Origin: Gemmatimonadota bacterium | GTDB taxonomy: Bacteria > Gemmatimonadota > Gemmatimonadetes > Gemmatimonadales > Gemmatimonadaceae | Assembly (NCBI GenBank): GCA_028287235.1 | Contig: JAQBQB010000001.1 | Location: forward strand, 1 to 64,000 | Length of the DNA stretch: 64,000 nucleotides | Direction of reading: 5' to 3' | Part shown: positions 14,844-23,262 of the stretch, one piece after another | Layout: the number at the start of each line of letters is the position of its first letter | Position numbering within the stretch: the first letter of the stretch is position 1 | Notes under the pieces: generated by a model | Seen by the model: only the letters and a program-made list of their open reading frames with translations | What the model was told of the DNA's origin: nothing | Database searches by the model: none | Made by a program: the position numbers and the translations under genes

Positions 14844-16735
14844 TCGTCTTTGGCTGCCGCGCTTTTCTTTGCGCGGGGTCGAGACGCGGCTTTCTTCGCC
14901 GGTGCTCGTCCGCGCTTCGCTTTCGCGGCCGGTTCGGGCGCGGGTACCACCGCGGCCGGTGCGGCTGGTGTGGCCTGCTTCGCCGACTTGGCAGCCTTCG
15001 CGCCGCCTCGGCCACGCCCGCCGCGACCGCTCTTGGCGGCGGATGCGTCAGGCGATGCGCCGTTGTCCGCCGCGGCCGGTGCTTCGGCGCGCGGTGCTGG
15101 AGTCGGGGCCGGTGCCGCCGCCGGCGTTCCGTGCTCCACGACGCCGATCGACAGCAGATCCGCCGGCGGCGCGCCCAGGCGGCCACCGCGCACTCCGGCG
15201 CGACCCGCACCCGCGCCACGATGACCCATCCCCACGCGAGGCGCGGGAGCCGACGGCGCAACCTGCGGCGTCGTGGCGGCGATCGCCGACTGCTCGCTGC
15301 GCGCGAGCTGCTCGGCGACCGGCGGAGCTTCGGCGGCGCGTGCAACCTCGAAATCATCGCCGCGCTTGCGGAGGTCGACGATGCCTTCGTCGTGCGCGTC
15401 CTTGAGAATGCGCACGAACATGCGGTCGCTCAGACTCTCGGAATCGCGGCCGAGGAGATGGCGTGCACGACGACGCACGTCGCTGGCGCGGACCGACTCC
15501 TCGCCAGGCGCCACGTCGTTGATGGTACGGCGTACGAGATCGAACGCCTCGGCGCGGGTGAGACGCTCGCCGCTCGTACCGATGCCGGTGTCGGGCGATA
15601 CGGCGCGGTGCTCGGTGGTGAGCTCCAACTGCGCGACGCGATCGGGGCGCGCTTCGGGGCGCACTTCGGGACGTTGCTCCGCGACGGGCAGTTGCTCGAC
15701 CGAAGCCGCGGCCTGCGGCGTCGTGGCCGCGCCTTCGCGCGCCGGACGATCTTCACGGGGCGGACGATCCTCGCGATCGCGTCCACGTCCGCCGCGTCCG
15801 CGGCGGCCACGGCGCGGGCCGCGATCTTCCGACACCGGCGTCTCGCCGCCTTCAGCGGCCGGAGCGGCAGTCTCGGGGCGAAGCACCTGGGTCTCGGCAC
15901 TGGGAGCAACGCCGCCGACCGGCAGGTCGACCTCGAGCTGGCCGTTGTCGAGCTTGGTGACGGAGAGCAGACCGCGCTGCGCGGCTTCCTGGCAGAAGCG
16001 CGAGAACTTCGAGATGCCGAGGTTCTTCTCGTCGAAGGTGCTGTCGATCTCCTGCATGACCTGCTTGAGCCGGTCGGAGCGCATCACGTCGTTGTTGCGC
16101 TTCATGCGCTGGACCGCTTCGGTGACGAGCTCCCACGGGTCGTACTTCCGCGCGGGTTCGTCGTCGTTCTGCTTCACGAGACCGGCGAGCGCGTTGTAGC
16201 TGTAGTACTCGTCGCAGTTCTGCACGAGCAGGTCGCTCGACGATTCACGGATGCCGACGCCGATGACGTACTTGCCGTACTCCTTCAGCTTGATCACGAG
16301 GCTCGAGAAGTCCGAGTCGCCCGAGAGGAGGATGAAGGTGCCGATTTCAGGACGCGTGAAAACGAGCTCGAGCGCGTCGATGGCGAGCCGGATGTCGGTC
16401 GCGTTCTTCTTCGAGGAGCCGTAGGCCGGCGCGAAGATCAGGTCGATCGACGCCTCGGAGAGCGGCACGATGTACTGCGGGTAGCGCCGCCAATCGGCGT
16501 AGGCGCGTTGCACCGCGACCTTGCCTTTGATGATCTCCGACGAGAGGAGGCTTCGCAGCTCCTTCCCGAGATCGGAGCGAATCCCCATCGTGACGTTGTC
16601 GAAGTCGATGAGGAGGGCGGCGTTGGGCGCGTGGATCGGCGCCAAGGCGTGCGGAGCGGCCGACATGGCCTGCGGACCGCGATGAATGAGTGCGCTCTGC
16701 GAGCGCGTGGTGGGGCGAGTGTGTCGAGAATTCAT
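14840..16735 (-). CDS. NYN-domain ribonuclease with OST-HTH/LOTUS domains
   Basis: A 631-residue multidomain protein. Residues about 35-185 form a NYN (PIN-like) nuclease domain: LIDFDNV supplies the first acidic site, IRLAIDALELV the second, and FILLSGDSDFSSLV the third, so the metal site looks intact. Two winged-helix segments resembling LOTUS follow: the first from WELVTEAVQRM to GQLEVDLP, the second from EAFDLVRRTINDV to GDDFEVAR. Between and after them lie low-complexity stretches, one of them Arg/Gly-rich (RRGRRGRGGRGRDRED). The tail is an Ala/Pro/Lys-rich histone-like segment (KAKRGRAPAKKAAS). Together these suggest RNA binding and cleavage. An internal ATG at 16666 is an alternative start. 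Confidence 0.82.
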   Translation of the reverse strand: MNSRHTRPTTRSQSALIHRGPQAMSAAPHALAPIHAPNAALLIDFDNVTMGIRSDLGKELRSLLSSEIIKGKVAVQRAYADWRRYPQYIVPLSEASIDLIFAPAYGSSKKNATDIRLAIDALELVFTRPEIGTFILLSGDSDFSSLVIKLKEYGKYVIGVGIRESSSDLLVQNCDEYYSYNALAGLVKQNDDEPARKYDPWELVTEAVQRMKRNNDVMRSDRLKQVMQEIDSTFDEKNLGISKFSRFCQEAAQRGLLSVTKLDNGQLEVDLPVGGVAPSAETQVLRPETAAPAAEGGETPVSEDRGPRRGRRGRGGRGRDREDRPPREDRPAREGAATTPQAAASVEQLPVAEQRPEVRPEARPDRVAQLELTTEHRAVSPDTGIGTSGERLTRAEAFDLVRRTINDVAPGEESVRASDVRRRARHLLGRDSESLSDRMFVRILKDAHDEGIVDLRKRGDDFEVARAAEAPPVAEQLARSEQSAIAATTPQVAPSAPAPRVGMGHRGAGAGRAGVRGGRLGAPPADLLSIGVVEHGTPAAAPAPTPAPRAEAPAAADNGASPDASAAKSGRGGRGRGGAKAAKSAKQATPAAPAAVVPAPEPAAKAKRGRAPAKKAASRPRAKKSAAAKDE

Positions 16736-16930
16736 GCAGTGCTCTGCGGATCACAGATCCGTGATAGGCGGTACGAGCGGGTTGCCGCTCCGACCGCTCG
16801 GCCATGGGGCCGAATCAGCGTTGTCACCATGGCACCGCACGCGCTCACCGGCTGTTCCACGCTCGAGCGCGTGGATAGCACCGATCTCGCAGGTGATGCC
16901 AGACATGGAATTTAGAGCAATAGGCGACGT

Positions 16931-16963
16931 AAAGCCATGTCAGGGCTATTCGCCCATGGCTTT
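16931..16963 (-). terminator. Hairpin spanning the stop codon of the YjbQ-type gene
   Basis: AAAGCCATG (16931-16939) pairs perfectly with CATGGCTTT (16955-16963), with an inner GGGC/GCCC pairing. The stop codon of the minus-strand gene lies in the loop. No strong T-run follows, so termination would be weak. The rest of 16736-16945 has no gene. Confidence 0.4.
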
Positions 16964-17368
16964 GAGGACGACCCGCTTGGGGCGTTGGCCGTCCCATTCG
17001 CCGTAAAAGATTCGCTGCCAGGGCCCGAGATCGAGCTCCCCGGCGGTCACCGGGACGATGACTTCGTGGCCCACCGTGATGGACCGCAGGTGCGCCGCCG
17101 CATTGTCCTCGCCCGTTCCACTATTGTGGCGGTAGCGCTGCGGCTCCCAGGGCGCCACCGTCTGTTCCAGCCAGTCGAGAATGTCCTTCCAGAGACCCGA
17201 TTCATGATCGTTCACGAAAACGGACGCCGAGATGTGCATCGCCGACGCGAGCACCATGCCCTCCTGGATACCGGCGGCCGCACGGCAGCGCTCCACCTCG
17301 TCGGTGATGTCGATGATCTCCTGCCGCTTCTTGGTGTTGAAGGTGAGGTAATCGGTGTGCGTCTTCAT
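16946..17368 (-). CDS. YjbQ-family protein (secondary thiamine-phosphate synthase enzyme, UPF0047)
   Basis: A compact 140-residue protein of the YjbQ/UPF0047 family, some members of which show weak thiamine-phosphate synthase activity; the true role is unsettled. Conserved features are TKKRQEIIDITDEV, GMVLASAMHISASVFVNDHE with the conserved histidine, HNSGTGEDNAAAHLRSI and GTW-like LDLGPWQRIFYGEWDG. The start at 17368 (MKTHTDYL) fits the family; the open frame runs 15 codons further upstream. It is divergent from the sensor kinase. Confidence 0.88.
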   Translation of the reverse strand: MKTHTDYLTFNTKKRQEIIDITDEVERCRAAAGIQEGMVLASAMHISASVFVNDHESGLWKDILDWLEQTVAPWEPQRYRHNSGTGEDNAAAHLRSITVGHEVIVPVTAGELDLGPWQRIFYGEWDGQRPKRVVLKAMGE

Positions 17369-17466
17369 GGCTCGGTGCGGAATGGGCGTGAGGGTGGTTC
17401 GGACTGTGTCCAATCTGTATGTTTGACCGCGAAACCGCTGTCACGCGCCTCTCGTACGGAGCATCT

Positions 17467-18702
17467 GTGAAGCGTGTCGGGTTCCGCGGCCGCCTCTTCC
17501 TCATCCTGCTGGCCTTCGCCCTCATTCCGTCGATCGTCATCTCGCTTGCGTGGAGCGCCACCGGGTCGGTCGTCCTGCCGTTGGCAGCTGAAACTGCCGC
17601 GTGGGACAGCGCGGCGGCCACGGGTGAGCGTGCGGTCGCCGCGGCGCGCGCCGGTACGCTGAGCGGCGCGCAGCGGCACGCGGTCGACGTGCACGAGGCC
17701 ACGCTTCAACAGAGCGTGGTGCAGTCCCGGCGGGCTGGGTTCGTCTTTCGCCGGCTGGCGCAACGACTCGTCGTGGCGACGCTGTTCGTCGTCGTCATCG
17801 TCGGCGTGGTCGCCTCGCGCGTCGCGGGGCATTTGAGCCGGAATCTCAGCCGTCCGTTGCAGGAGCTGGTCGGATGGACGGAACGCATCGGACGCAGCGA
17901 GCCCCTACCCACGACCCCGCCGCGGCGCGGCGCACCGGAGTTCGAAGTGCTGCGGAGGCGCATGCGCGAGATGGCGAGTGAGCTCGAGCTCGGACGCACG
18001 CGGGCATTGGAGGCCGAACGGTCGGCAACGTTGCGTGAGAGCGCGCGCCAGGTGGCGCACGAGCTCAAGAATCCGCTCACGCCCATTCGGTTCGCGGTCG
18101 ACCGGCTGCGACGCGAGGCGCCGCCGGGCTTGGAGGAAACGGTCGAAGTGCTGGCGATCGAGTCGCAACGGCTCGAGGAGATGGCGAAGAGCTTCGCGCA
18201 GTTCGGACGACTGCCCGAAGGGCCTCGCGCCGAGGTGGACCTGAGCGAGCTCGCGCGATATACCGCGCGCGCGACGATTCCGCCGGAAGTCACCGTGCAC
18301 GTCACCGTCGGCGACGACGTGCCGATGATTCACGGCCACCACGACGCGCTGGCGCGCGCGCTCACGAACGTCATGCTCAACGCGGTGGACGCCTGCAAGA
18401 CCGGCGGTAGCGGCCACGTGGCCGTGCGCGTGCAGCGGGTGACCGACGCGGGCCGCGACGCCGTGGAGCTCGCGGTGTCCGACAACGGCTGTGGAATCTC
18501 GCCTGAACGGCTGTCGCGCATCTGGGATCCGTACGTGACGTCGAAGCCCGGCGGGACCGGGCTTGGGCTCGCGATCGCTCGTCAAACGGTGTTGGCGCAC
18601 GACGGCGCCGTCGCGGCGGAGAGCACACTGGGAAGTGGAACGGAGATTCGATTCGTGCTGCCGGTGGACGGCAGCCGCAATGGAGGGGAGAATGCGGGTT
18701 AG
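17467..18702 (+). CDS. Membrane sensor histidine kinase (NtrY-like)
   Basis: A 411-residue two-component kinase. Two transmembrane helices (about residues 10-30 and 100-120) flank a short periplasmic loop of about 70 residues. A HAMP-like linker and coiled coil lead to the phosphoacceptor box RQVAHELKNPLTPI, with the histidine near residue 198. The ATPase domain has NVMLNAVDAC (N box), DNGCGIS (G1) and GGTGLGLAI (G2). The NPLTPI form of the H-box is typical of NtrY/NtrB-type kinases. The GTG at 17467 has a GGAG Shine-Dalgarno five bases upstream; an ATG at 17419 is less likely. The sigma-54 regulator three genes downstream is its probable partner. Confidence 0.9.
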   Translation: MKRVGFRGRLFLILLAFALIPSIVISLAWSATGSVVLPLAAETAAWDSAAATGERAVAAARAGTLSGAQRHAVDVHEATLQQSVVQSRRAGFVFRRLAQRLVVATLFVVVIVGVVASRVAGHLSRNLSRPLQELVGWTERIGRSEPLPTTPPRRGAPEFEVLRRRMREMASELELGRTRALEAERSATLRESARQVAHELKNPLTPIRFAVDRLRREAPPGLEETVEVLAIESQRLEEMAKSFAQFGRLPEGPRAEVDLSELARYTARATIPPEVTVHVTVGDDVPMIHGHHDALARALTNVMLNAVDACKTGGSGHVAVRVQRVTDAGRDAVELAVSDNGCGISPERLSRIWDPYVTSKPGGTGLGLAIARQTVLAHDGAVAAESTLGSGTEIRFVLPVDGSRNGGENAG

Positions 18703-18976
18703 TGGCGAGTTGATTCCGATCGTGATGTTCATGTGTACCGCGGTAACGATCATCGGGTTTCCGGTGGCTCGCGCGTTCGCCAGGCGCATGGAACGCGAAC
18801 CGTCGCAGCCATCGGTTCCACCCGACGTCACGGCACGCCTCGAGCGCATGGAGCAGGCGCTGGACTCGATCGCGATCGAAGTGGAACGGATCTCGGAGGG
18901 ACAGCGCTTCACGACGAAGCTGCTGTCGGAGCGGAGCACCGTGCCGAGCACCGGCGTGTCGAGACCGCAGCAATGA
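18692..18976 (+). CDS. Small membrane protein with coiled coil (paralogue A)
   Basis: A 94-residue protein: an N-terminal transmembrane helix (ELIPIVMFMCTAVTIIGFPVA), a basic juxtamembrane patch (RAFARRMERE), a proline-rich linker, then a coiled coil ending in EVERISEGQRFTTKLLSE. The start is ATG 18692, with a strong GGAGG Shine-Dalgarno inside the end of the kinase gene, which it overlaps by 11 bp. The next gene is a clear paralogue, and the two share about 30 aligned coiled-coil residues (LERMEQALDSIAIEVERI against LERIEQAVEAVAIEVERI). I do not recognise a named family. The location suggests a regulator or scaffold of the kinase. Confidence 0.75.
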   Translation: MRVSGELIPIVMFMCTAVTIIGFPVARAFARRMEREPSQPSVPPDVTARLERMEQALDSIAIEVERISEGQRFTTKLLSERSTVPSTGVSRPQQ

Positions 18977-19293
18977 CTCCGCTGCAGTCCGGCCCCGTGC
19001 AGATCCCGCCCGAAGCGATTCACGCGGCGATCATGCTCGGACGGTATTTTTTCGCCGGGTGCGTGATTCTGGGAATCGTACCTCCGGTCATTCGTCTGTT
19101 CGCGAAACGATTCGAACGTCCCACGACGATCATCTCCGAAATGCCGGCCGAGGCGACGCAGCGTCTCGAGCGCATCGAGCAGGCGGTCGAAGCGGTGGCA
19201 ATCGAAGTCGAACGCATCGCCGAAGCGCAGCGCTTCTCGGCGAAGCTGATGGCCGAACAGGCGCAGCGCGCGCTGCCGCGCTCGGATCAATAA
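18973..19293 (+). CDS. Small membrane protein with coiled coil (paralogue B)
   Basis: A 106-residue protein built like its upstream neighbour: short N-terminus, one transmembrane helix (MLGRYFFAGCVILGIVPPVIR region), a basic patch (RLFAKRFERP), then a coiled coil with QRLERIEQAVEAVAIEVERIAEAQRF split over the linker. Its ATG overlaps the previous stop (ATGA, 18973-18976), and the following regulator begins at the next base after its stop, so all four genes are one translational unit. The protein probably forms homo- or hetero-oligomers with paralogue A. Function unknown. Confidence 0.75.
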   Translation: MTPLQSGPVQIPPEAIHAAIMLGRYFFAGCVILGIVPPVIRLFAKRFERPTTIISEMPAEATQRLERIEQAVEAVAIEVERIAEAQRFSAKLMAEQAQRALPRSDQ

Positions 19294-20673
19294 GTGCCAA
19301 GCGTTCTGATCATCGACGACGAGCCGAACATCCGGCGAATGGTCGGCGCGCTGCTGAGCGCCGAGGGATACGAGGTGCGCGACGCCCAGGATGGCGCAAC
19401 GGGCCTCGCGCGCGCGATCGAAGCCGAGCCCGATGTGTTGCTGCTCGACCTCATGATGCCCGGCGATCTGGACGGCATGGCGACGCTCGGCCGGATGCGC
19501 GAGGCGCTGCCCGACGTACCCGTAGTGATGATGAGCGGACGCGCCGGCCTGAGCGACGCGGTGAAGGCGACGAAGCTCGGCGCATTCAACTTTCTCGAAA
19601 AGCCGCTGAGCCCCGAAGGCGTGTTGCTCGCGCTGTCGTCGGCACTCGAGCTGCGCCAGGCGCGGCGCGAGGCGAAAGCGCTCCGCGCCGATCTCGGGTT
19701 GAGCGGCGAGATGATCGGCGACAGCCCCGCGATGGCGCAGGTGCGCACGATGATCGACCGCGTGGCGCCGACGGATGCGCGCGTGCTGATCACCGGCGAA
19801 TCGGGCACGGGCAAGGAGCTCGTCGCCGCCGCGATCCACGCGGGCAGCGGCCGGCGCGACCGTCCGTTCGTGCGCGTGAACTGTGCGGCAATTCCGCGCG
19901 ATCTGGTCGAAAGCGAGATGTTCGGCCACGAGCGCGGCGCGTTCACCGGTGCGACCGACCGGCGCATCGGGCGATTCGAGCTTGCTCATCGCGGTACGCT
20001 GCTGCTCGACGAAGTAGGCGACCTCGGCGCCGAGGCGCAGGCCAAGCTGCTGCGCGCGATCGAAGCGAAGGAGATCGAGCGCGTGGGCGGCGGCAAGCCG
20101 ATCCGCATCGACGTGCGCATCGTGTCGGCGACGAACAAGGATCTCGCGCGCGGGATCTCCGAGGGGAGCTTTCGCGACGATCTGCTATTTCGTCTCAATG
20201 TGATACCAATTCAGATTCCGCCGCTGCGCGAGCGGCCGGGCGACATTCCGGCGCTCGTGCGCCACTTTTCGACGCTCCATCGCATGCGTACCGGCCAGCC
20301 CGTGCCGGCGTGGAGCGATGACGCGATCTCGGCGTTGACGCGCTACGCGTGGCCGGGGAACGTGCGCGAGCTGGCGAACATCGTCGAGCGGTTGTCGATC
20401 CTGCACGCGGGCCGCACGGTGACCGATACCGACGTCGCGGCGGTGGTGCCGGTGGAGCGCAAATCGCGGCCGAACGCGGCCCCCCTACCGGACCCCGCGT
20501 CCCTCGACCATTCCTTGAGTGACACGCTCGACGAGTACGAGCGCGTTCTGATCGCGCGCGCGCTGTCCATGACCGCCGGAAACGTGGCCGAGGCCGCACG
20601 CCGGTTGAAGACCGACCGGCCGAACTTGTACCGGCGAATGCGAAGGCTTGGCATTCCGGTCGGCAACGAGTGA
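19294..20673 (+). CDS. Sigma-54-dependent response regulator (NtrC/NtrX type)
   Basis: A 459-residue transcription activator with three domains. The receiver has DDE near residues 8-10, the phosphorylated Asp52 (LLLDLMMPG) and Lys103. The AAA+ domain has Walker A GESGTGKE (168-175) and an intact GAFTGA loop at 215-220, the loop that contacts sigma-54, so it should open sigma-54 promoters. A Fis-type helix-turn-helix ends the protein (GNVAEAARRLKTDRPNLYRRM). The start is GTG 19294, directly after the preceding stop. It is almost certainly phosphorylated by the kinase at 17467. Targets are unknown; the outer-membrane gene downstream is a candidate. Confidence 0.93.
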   Translation: MPSVLIIDDEPNIRRMVGALLSAEGYEVRDAQDGATGLARAIEAEPDVLLLDLMMPGDLDGMATLGRMREALPDVPVVMMSGRAGLSDAVKATKLGAFNFLEKPLSPEGVLLALSSALELRQARREAKALRADLGLSGEMIGDSPAMAQVRTMIDRVAPTDARVLITGESGTGKELVAAAIHAGSGRRDRPFVRVNCAAIPRDLVESEMFGHERGAFTGATDRRIGRFELAHRGTLLLDEVGDLGAEAQAKLLRAIEAKEIERVGGGKPIRIDVRIVSATNKDLARGISEGSFRDDLLFRLNVIPIQIPPLRERPGDIPALVRHFSTLHRMRTGQPVPAWSDDAISALTRYAWPGNVRELANIVERLSILHAGRTVTDTDVAAVVPVERKSRPNAAPLPDPASLDHSLSDTLDEYERVLIARALSMTAGNVAEAARRLKTDRPNLYRRMRRLGIPVGNE

Positions 20674-20718
20674 CGTCGGAGCGACACACGCGAATCGACC
20701 AATCATGACGGAGCACTG

Positions 20719-22431
20719 ATGCGTAGCACCTTTTTGACGCTGCTTCTGGCGATGCTGCCGGCTGCCGTTGGCGCGCAGCGCGAGCCGGCCGTGGCGCACC
20801 AGACACTTCCGCGCGACGTGCGCCGCGAGGTGGCCGAGCGGTGGAACGGCACGAACGCGCTTCGCGACTCGAGCCGCGTGGAGATCGCCGAAGGTCGCGA
20901 AGTCGCCGGCAACGTTGCCGTGCAGCATGGGCCGTTGATCATCGCCGGCCACGTCACCGGAAGCGTGCTCGCGCTCAACGCCGACGTGCTCCTGCGCCCG
21001 TCGGCGCGCATCGATGGCGAGCTGCTCGTCGTCGGCGGCGACGTCGACGGCCGTACGACAGCCCGCGTGGATGGTGCGATTCGGATCTACCGCGAGGCGA
21101 TGCTCTACCGCGAGGAAAGCGGCCGCATCGTGCCCACCGACGACGAGATATCCCAGGACGAGAACTGGTGGCGCCGCCTCGAGCACCGCCACGAAGGCAA
21201 CTGGAACGAAGCGCTGCGCGTCGTGCAGGCCGGGCCGTACAACCGCGTGGAGGGTCTGCCGATCGAGCTCGGCCCGGCGCTCGCTCGGCGCACGCCATGG
21301 GGAAGTCTGCGGCTCGACGCCGGGGCGATCGTTCGCACCGGAAGCAGCTTCAGCTCCGATCGCGGGGATTTCGGGCACGCCATCCGCGGCGAAGTACGGG
21401 TCGGCCGGAACCGCGGCATCGGCATCGGCGCGCAAGCGCAGAACGTCGTCGATCCGGTCGAGAGTTGGCAGATGTCGGACATCGAAGTGGCGTTGGCGTC
21501 CTTTCTCGCGCGCAGGGATTATCGCGACTACTACCAGCGCCACGGCGGCGGCGGCTTCGTCACGCTGTATGGCGCGCGCGACGTGAGCCTCACCAGCTCG
21601 TTCGGCGAGGAGCGATGGTCGTCACGGGCACGGCGGAATCCATTCACGCTGTTCAACGACAACCGCGAATGGCGGGAGAATCCCGTCGTCGATGAAGGAC
21701 TGTTTCACGTCGCGAGCACGGAGCTCAAGTTCGACACCCGCTCCAACCCCGATGATCCGTTGGCCGGGTGGTATCTGAACGCCAACTTCGAGCACGGCCG
21801 GGGAACGATTCTCTCAGGAGCCCCGACGTCGTCGGACCCGCGAGCGATCGGCCACGCGGGCGTCACGGACTACTCGCGCGGATTCTTCGACTTCCGCCGC
21901 TACAACCGGCTTGGTCCCGACGCGCAGCTCAACATGCGCGTGGTGCTGGGCGGGTGGTTGAATGGTGACCCGCTGCCGCTCGAGCGGCGGTTGTCGGTCG
22001 ACGGGCCGGGCGCGCTGCCGGGATTCGGCTTCCGGAGCGTTCAGCCCGGCGTCGACGTCGGAACGTGCAACGTGGGGATCGGCGCGCCGGGACGGCCGGC
22101 CGAATGCGACCGTATCGCGCTCGCGCAAATCGAGTATCGCGGCGATCTGAGCATCGATTTCACCGGAGACTGGAACGACTGGCCGCGCCACTACCACAGC
22201 GCGCGCGGCGACGTGCAATGGGTGTTCTTCGCCGATGCCGGCCGCGGATGGCTGGTGGGTGCACCCACCGGCACGCTCACCTACGACCGCAGCACGCTGC
22301 CGTCGCTCTCGACGTTTCGGTCGGACATCGGCATCGGCTTGGACTTCGCCGGCATCGGAGTCTACTGCGCCAAGGCGGTATCGACGCCCGAGCCGGTGAA
22401 CTTCTTCGTTCGACTCAAGCATCGTTTCTAG
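20719..22431 (+). CDS. Outer-membrane beta-barrel protein with bactofilin-like N-terminal repeats
   Basis: A 570-residue secreted protein with a Sec signal ending in VGAQ. Residues about 50-125 form short right-handed-helix-like repeats (GREVAGNVAV, GHVTGSVLALNADVLL, ARIDGELLVVGGDVDG), resembling polymer-forming bactofilin repeats. The rest is a barrel of the surface-antigen/BamA type (TELKFDTRSNPDDPLAGWYLNANFEHG), with a typical outer-membrane last strand ending in FVRLKHRF. A cytoplasmic bactofilin-like module on an exported barrel is unusual; here it would be periplasmic. GGAG precedes the ATG. The next gene starts 2 bp after the stop, so the two likely form a unit. Confidence 0.75.
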   Translation: MRSTFLTLLLAMLPAAVGAQREPAVAHQTLPRDVRREVAERWNGTNALRDSSRVEIAEGREVAGNVAVQHGPLIIAGHVTGSVLALNADVLLRPSARIDGELLVVGGDVDGRTTARVDGAIRIYREAMLYREESGRIVPTDDEISQDENWWRRLEHRHEGNWNEALRVVQAGPYNRVEGLPIELGPALARRTPWGSLRLDAGAIVRTGSSFSSDRGDFGHAIRGEVRVGRNRGIGIGAQAQNVVDPVESWQMSDIEVALASFLARRDYRDYYQRHGGGGFVTLYGARDVSLTSSFGEERWSSRARRNPFTLFNDNREWRENPVVDEGLFHVASTELKFDTRSNPDDPLAGWYLNANFEHGRGTILSGAPTSSDPRAIGHAGVTDYSRGFFDFRRYNRLGPDAQLNMRVVLGGWLNGDPLPLERRLSVDGPGALPGFGFRSVQPGVDVGTCNVGIGAPGRPAECDRIALAQIEYRGDLSIDFTGDWNDWPRHYHSARGDVQWVFFADAGRGWLVGAPTGTLTYDRSTLPSLSTFRSDIGIGLDFAGIGVYCAKAVSTPEPVNFFVRLKHRF

Positions 22432-22433
22432 AC

Positions 22434-23084
22434 GTGCGATTCGCTCTTGGCGTGGCATGTCTCATCTGGGCGGCGCAATTCATGGCGCCGCTTGTCGCGC
22501 CGCTGCCGGCGCAGCGCAACGGCGTGCAGCTCGACGTAAAGATCGACACGGCCAACGCCGGTATCGCGGGGCCGACGATCACGACGGCCAACCTGCTGGC
22601 GGACCCGAATACGCGGGAGCTGTTGCGCGCCGGTTTCGCGACCAAGGTGACGTACCGTCTCGAGCTCTGGCGAAAGGGCGGCGTGTTCGAGGATCTGCAC
22701 GACCGAACGGAGTGGGACGTGTACGTGCAGTACGACCCCACGAAGCAGCTCTACAACGTCGTTCGCCGTCAGGACCGGCAGTTCGAGAACTTCGGCGGAT
22801 CGAGCACGGTGACCACGGCGGAGATGCAATTCGGCGGGCCGTATCGCGCGCCGCTTCATCCGAACCGTTCGGGAAAGTTCTACTACTTTCTGACGGTCGA
22901 AGTGCAGCCGATGCTGGAGAGCGATCTGGACGCGCTGCTACAGTGGACGCGCGGGCCCACGGCGCCGGGAAAAAGCAGTCCGCTCAACTCCATTCGCGGC
23001 GGCGTGGGGCGGCTGTTGTCGCGGGTGCTGGGCGGCGACAAGCAGCACTACGAGGCGCGGACGCGGGTGTTCAGCATACCCTAA
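22434..23084 (+). CDS. Exported DUF4390-type protein
   Basis: A 216-residue protein starting at GTG 22434 with a signal-like hydrophobic N-terminus (ALGVACLIWAAQFMAPLVAPLPAQ). The body is rich in beta strand (VTYRLELWRKGGVFEDLHDRTEW, YDPTKQLYNVV, FYYFLTVEVQPM) and resembles DUF4390, which is often encoded beside NtrY/NtrX-type systems. That placement fits here, since the kinase cluster lies just upstream. It is probably periplasmic. The function of the family is not known to me. Confidence 0.7.
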   Translation: MRFALGVACLIWAAQFMAPLVAPLPAQRNGVQLDVKIDTANAGIAGPTITTANLLADPNTRELLRAGFATKVTYRLELWRKGGVFEDLHDRTEWDVYVQYDPTKQLYNVVRRQDRQFENFGGSSTVTTAEMQFGGPYRAPLHPNRSGKFYYFLTVEVQPMLESDLDALLQWTRGPTAPGKSSPLNSIRGGVGRLLSRVLGGDKQHYEARTRVFSIP

Positions 23085-23087
23085 TAC

Positions 23088-23262
23088 GTCATCCTGAGGG
23101 AATATGTCATCCTGAGGGAGTGACGCGACCGAAGGATCGCCTTGGTCCGCCGTGGAACGCGATCCTTCGCTTCGCTCAGGATGACAACAGGGACAATGCC
23201 CGCCACAGTCCGCCGTGGAAAGCGATCTTTCGCTTCGCTCAGGATGACAACAGGGTCAGTGC
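23088..23262. repeat. REP-like repeats including a 55-bp tandem pair
   Basis: Two copies of GTCATCCTGAGGG occur at 23088-23117. A 55-nt unit at 23145-23199 is repeated at 23208-23262 with few changes; each unit holds CTTCGCTTCGCTCAGGATGAC or a close variant. Forward and reverse REP motifs can pair. The second unit runs over the stop codon of the minus-strand HNH gene (23256-23258). Confidence 0.85.

Noticed and set aside
15131-16915. 594-codon plus-strand frame opposite the NYN gene
   Set aside because: Antisense shadow of the NYN coding frame; composition is Arg/Val/Glu-skewed and no motif is present.
17905-19989. 694-codon minus-strand frame opposite the sensor kinase cluster
   Set aside because: Shadow frame; the plus-strand genes have catalytic motifs and coupled starts.
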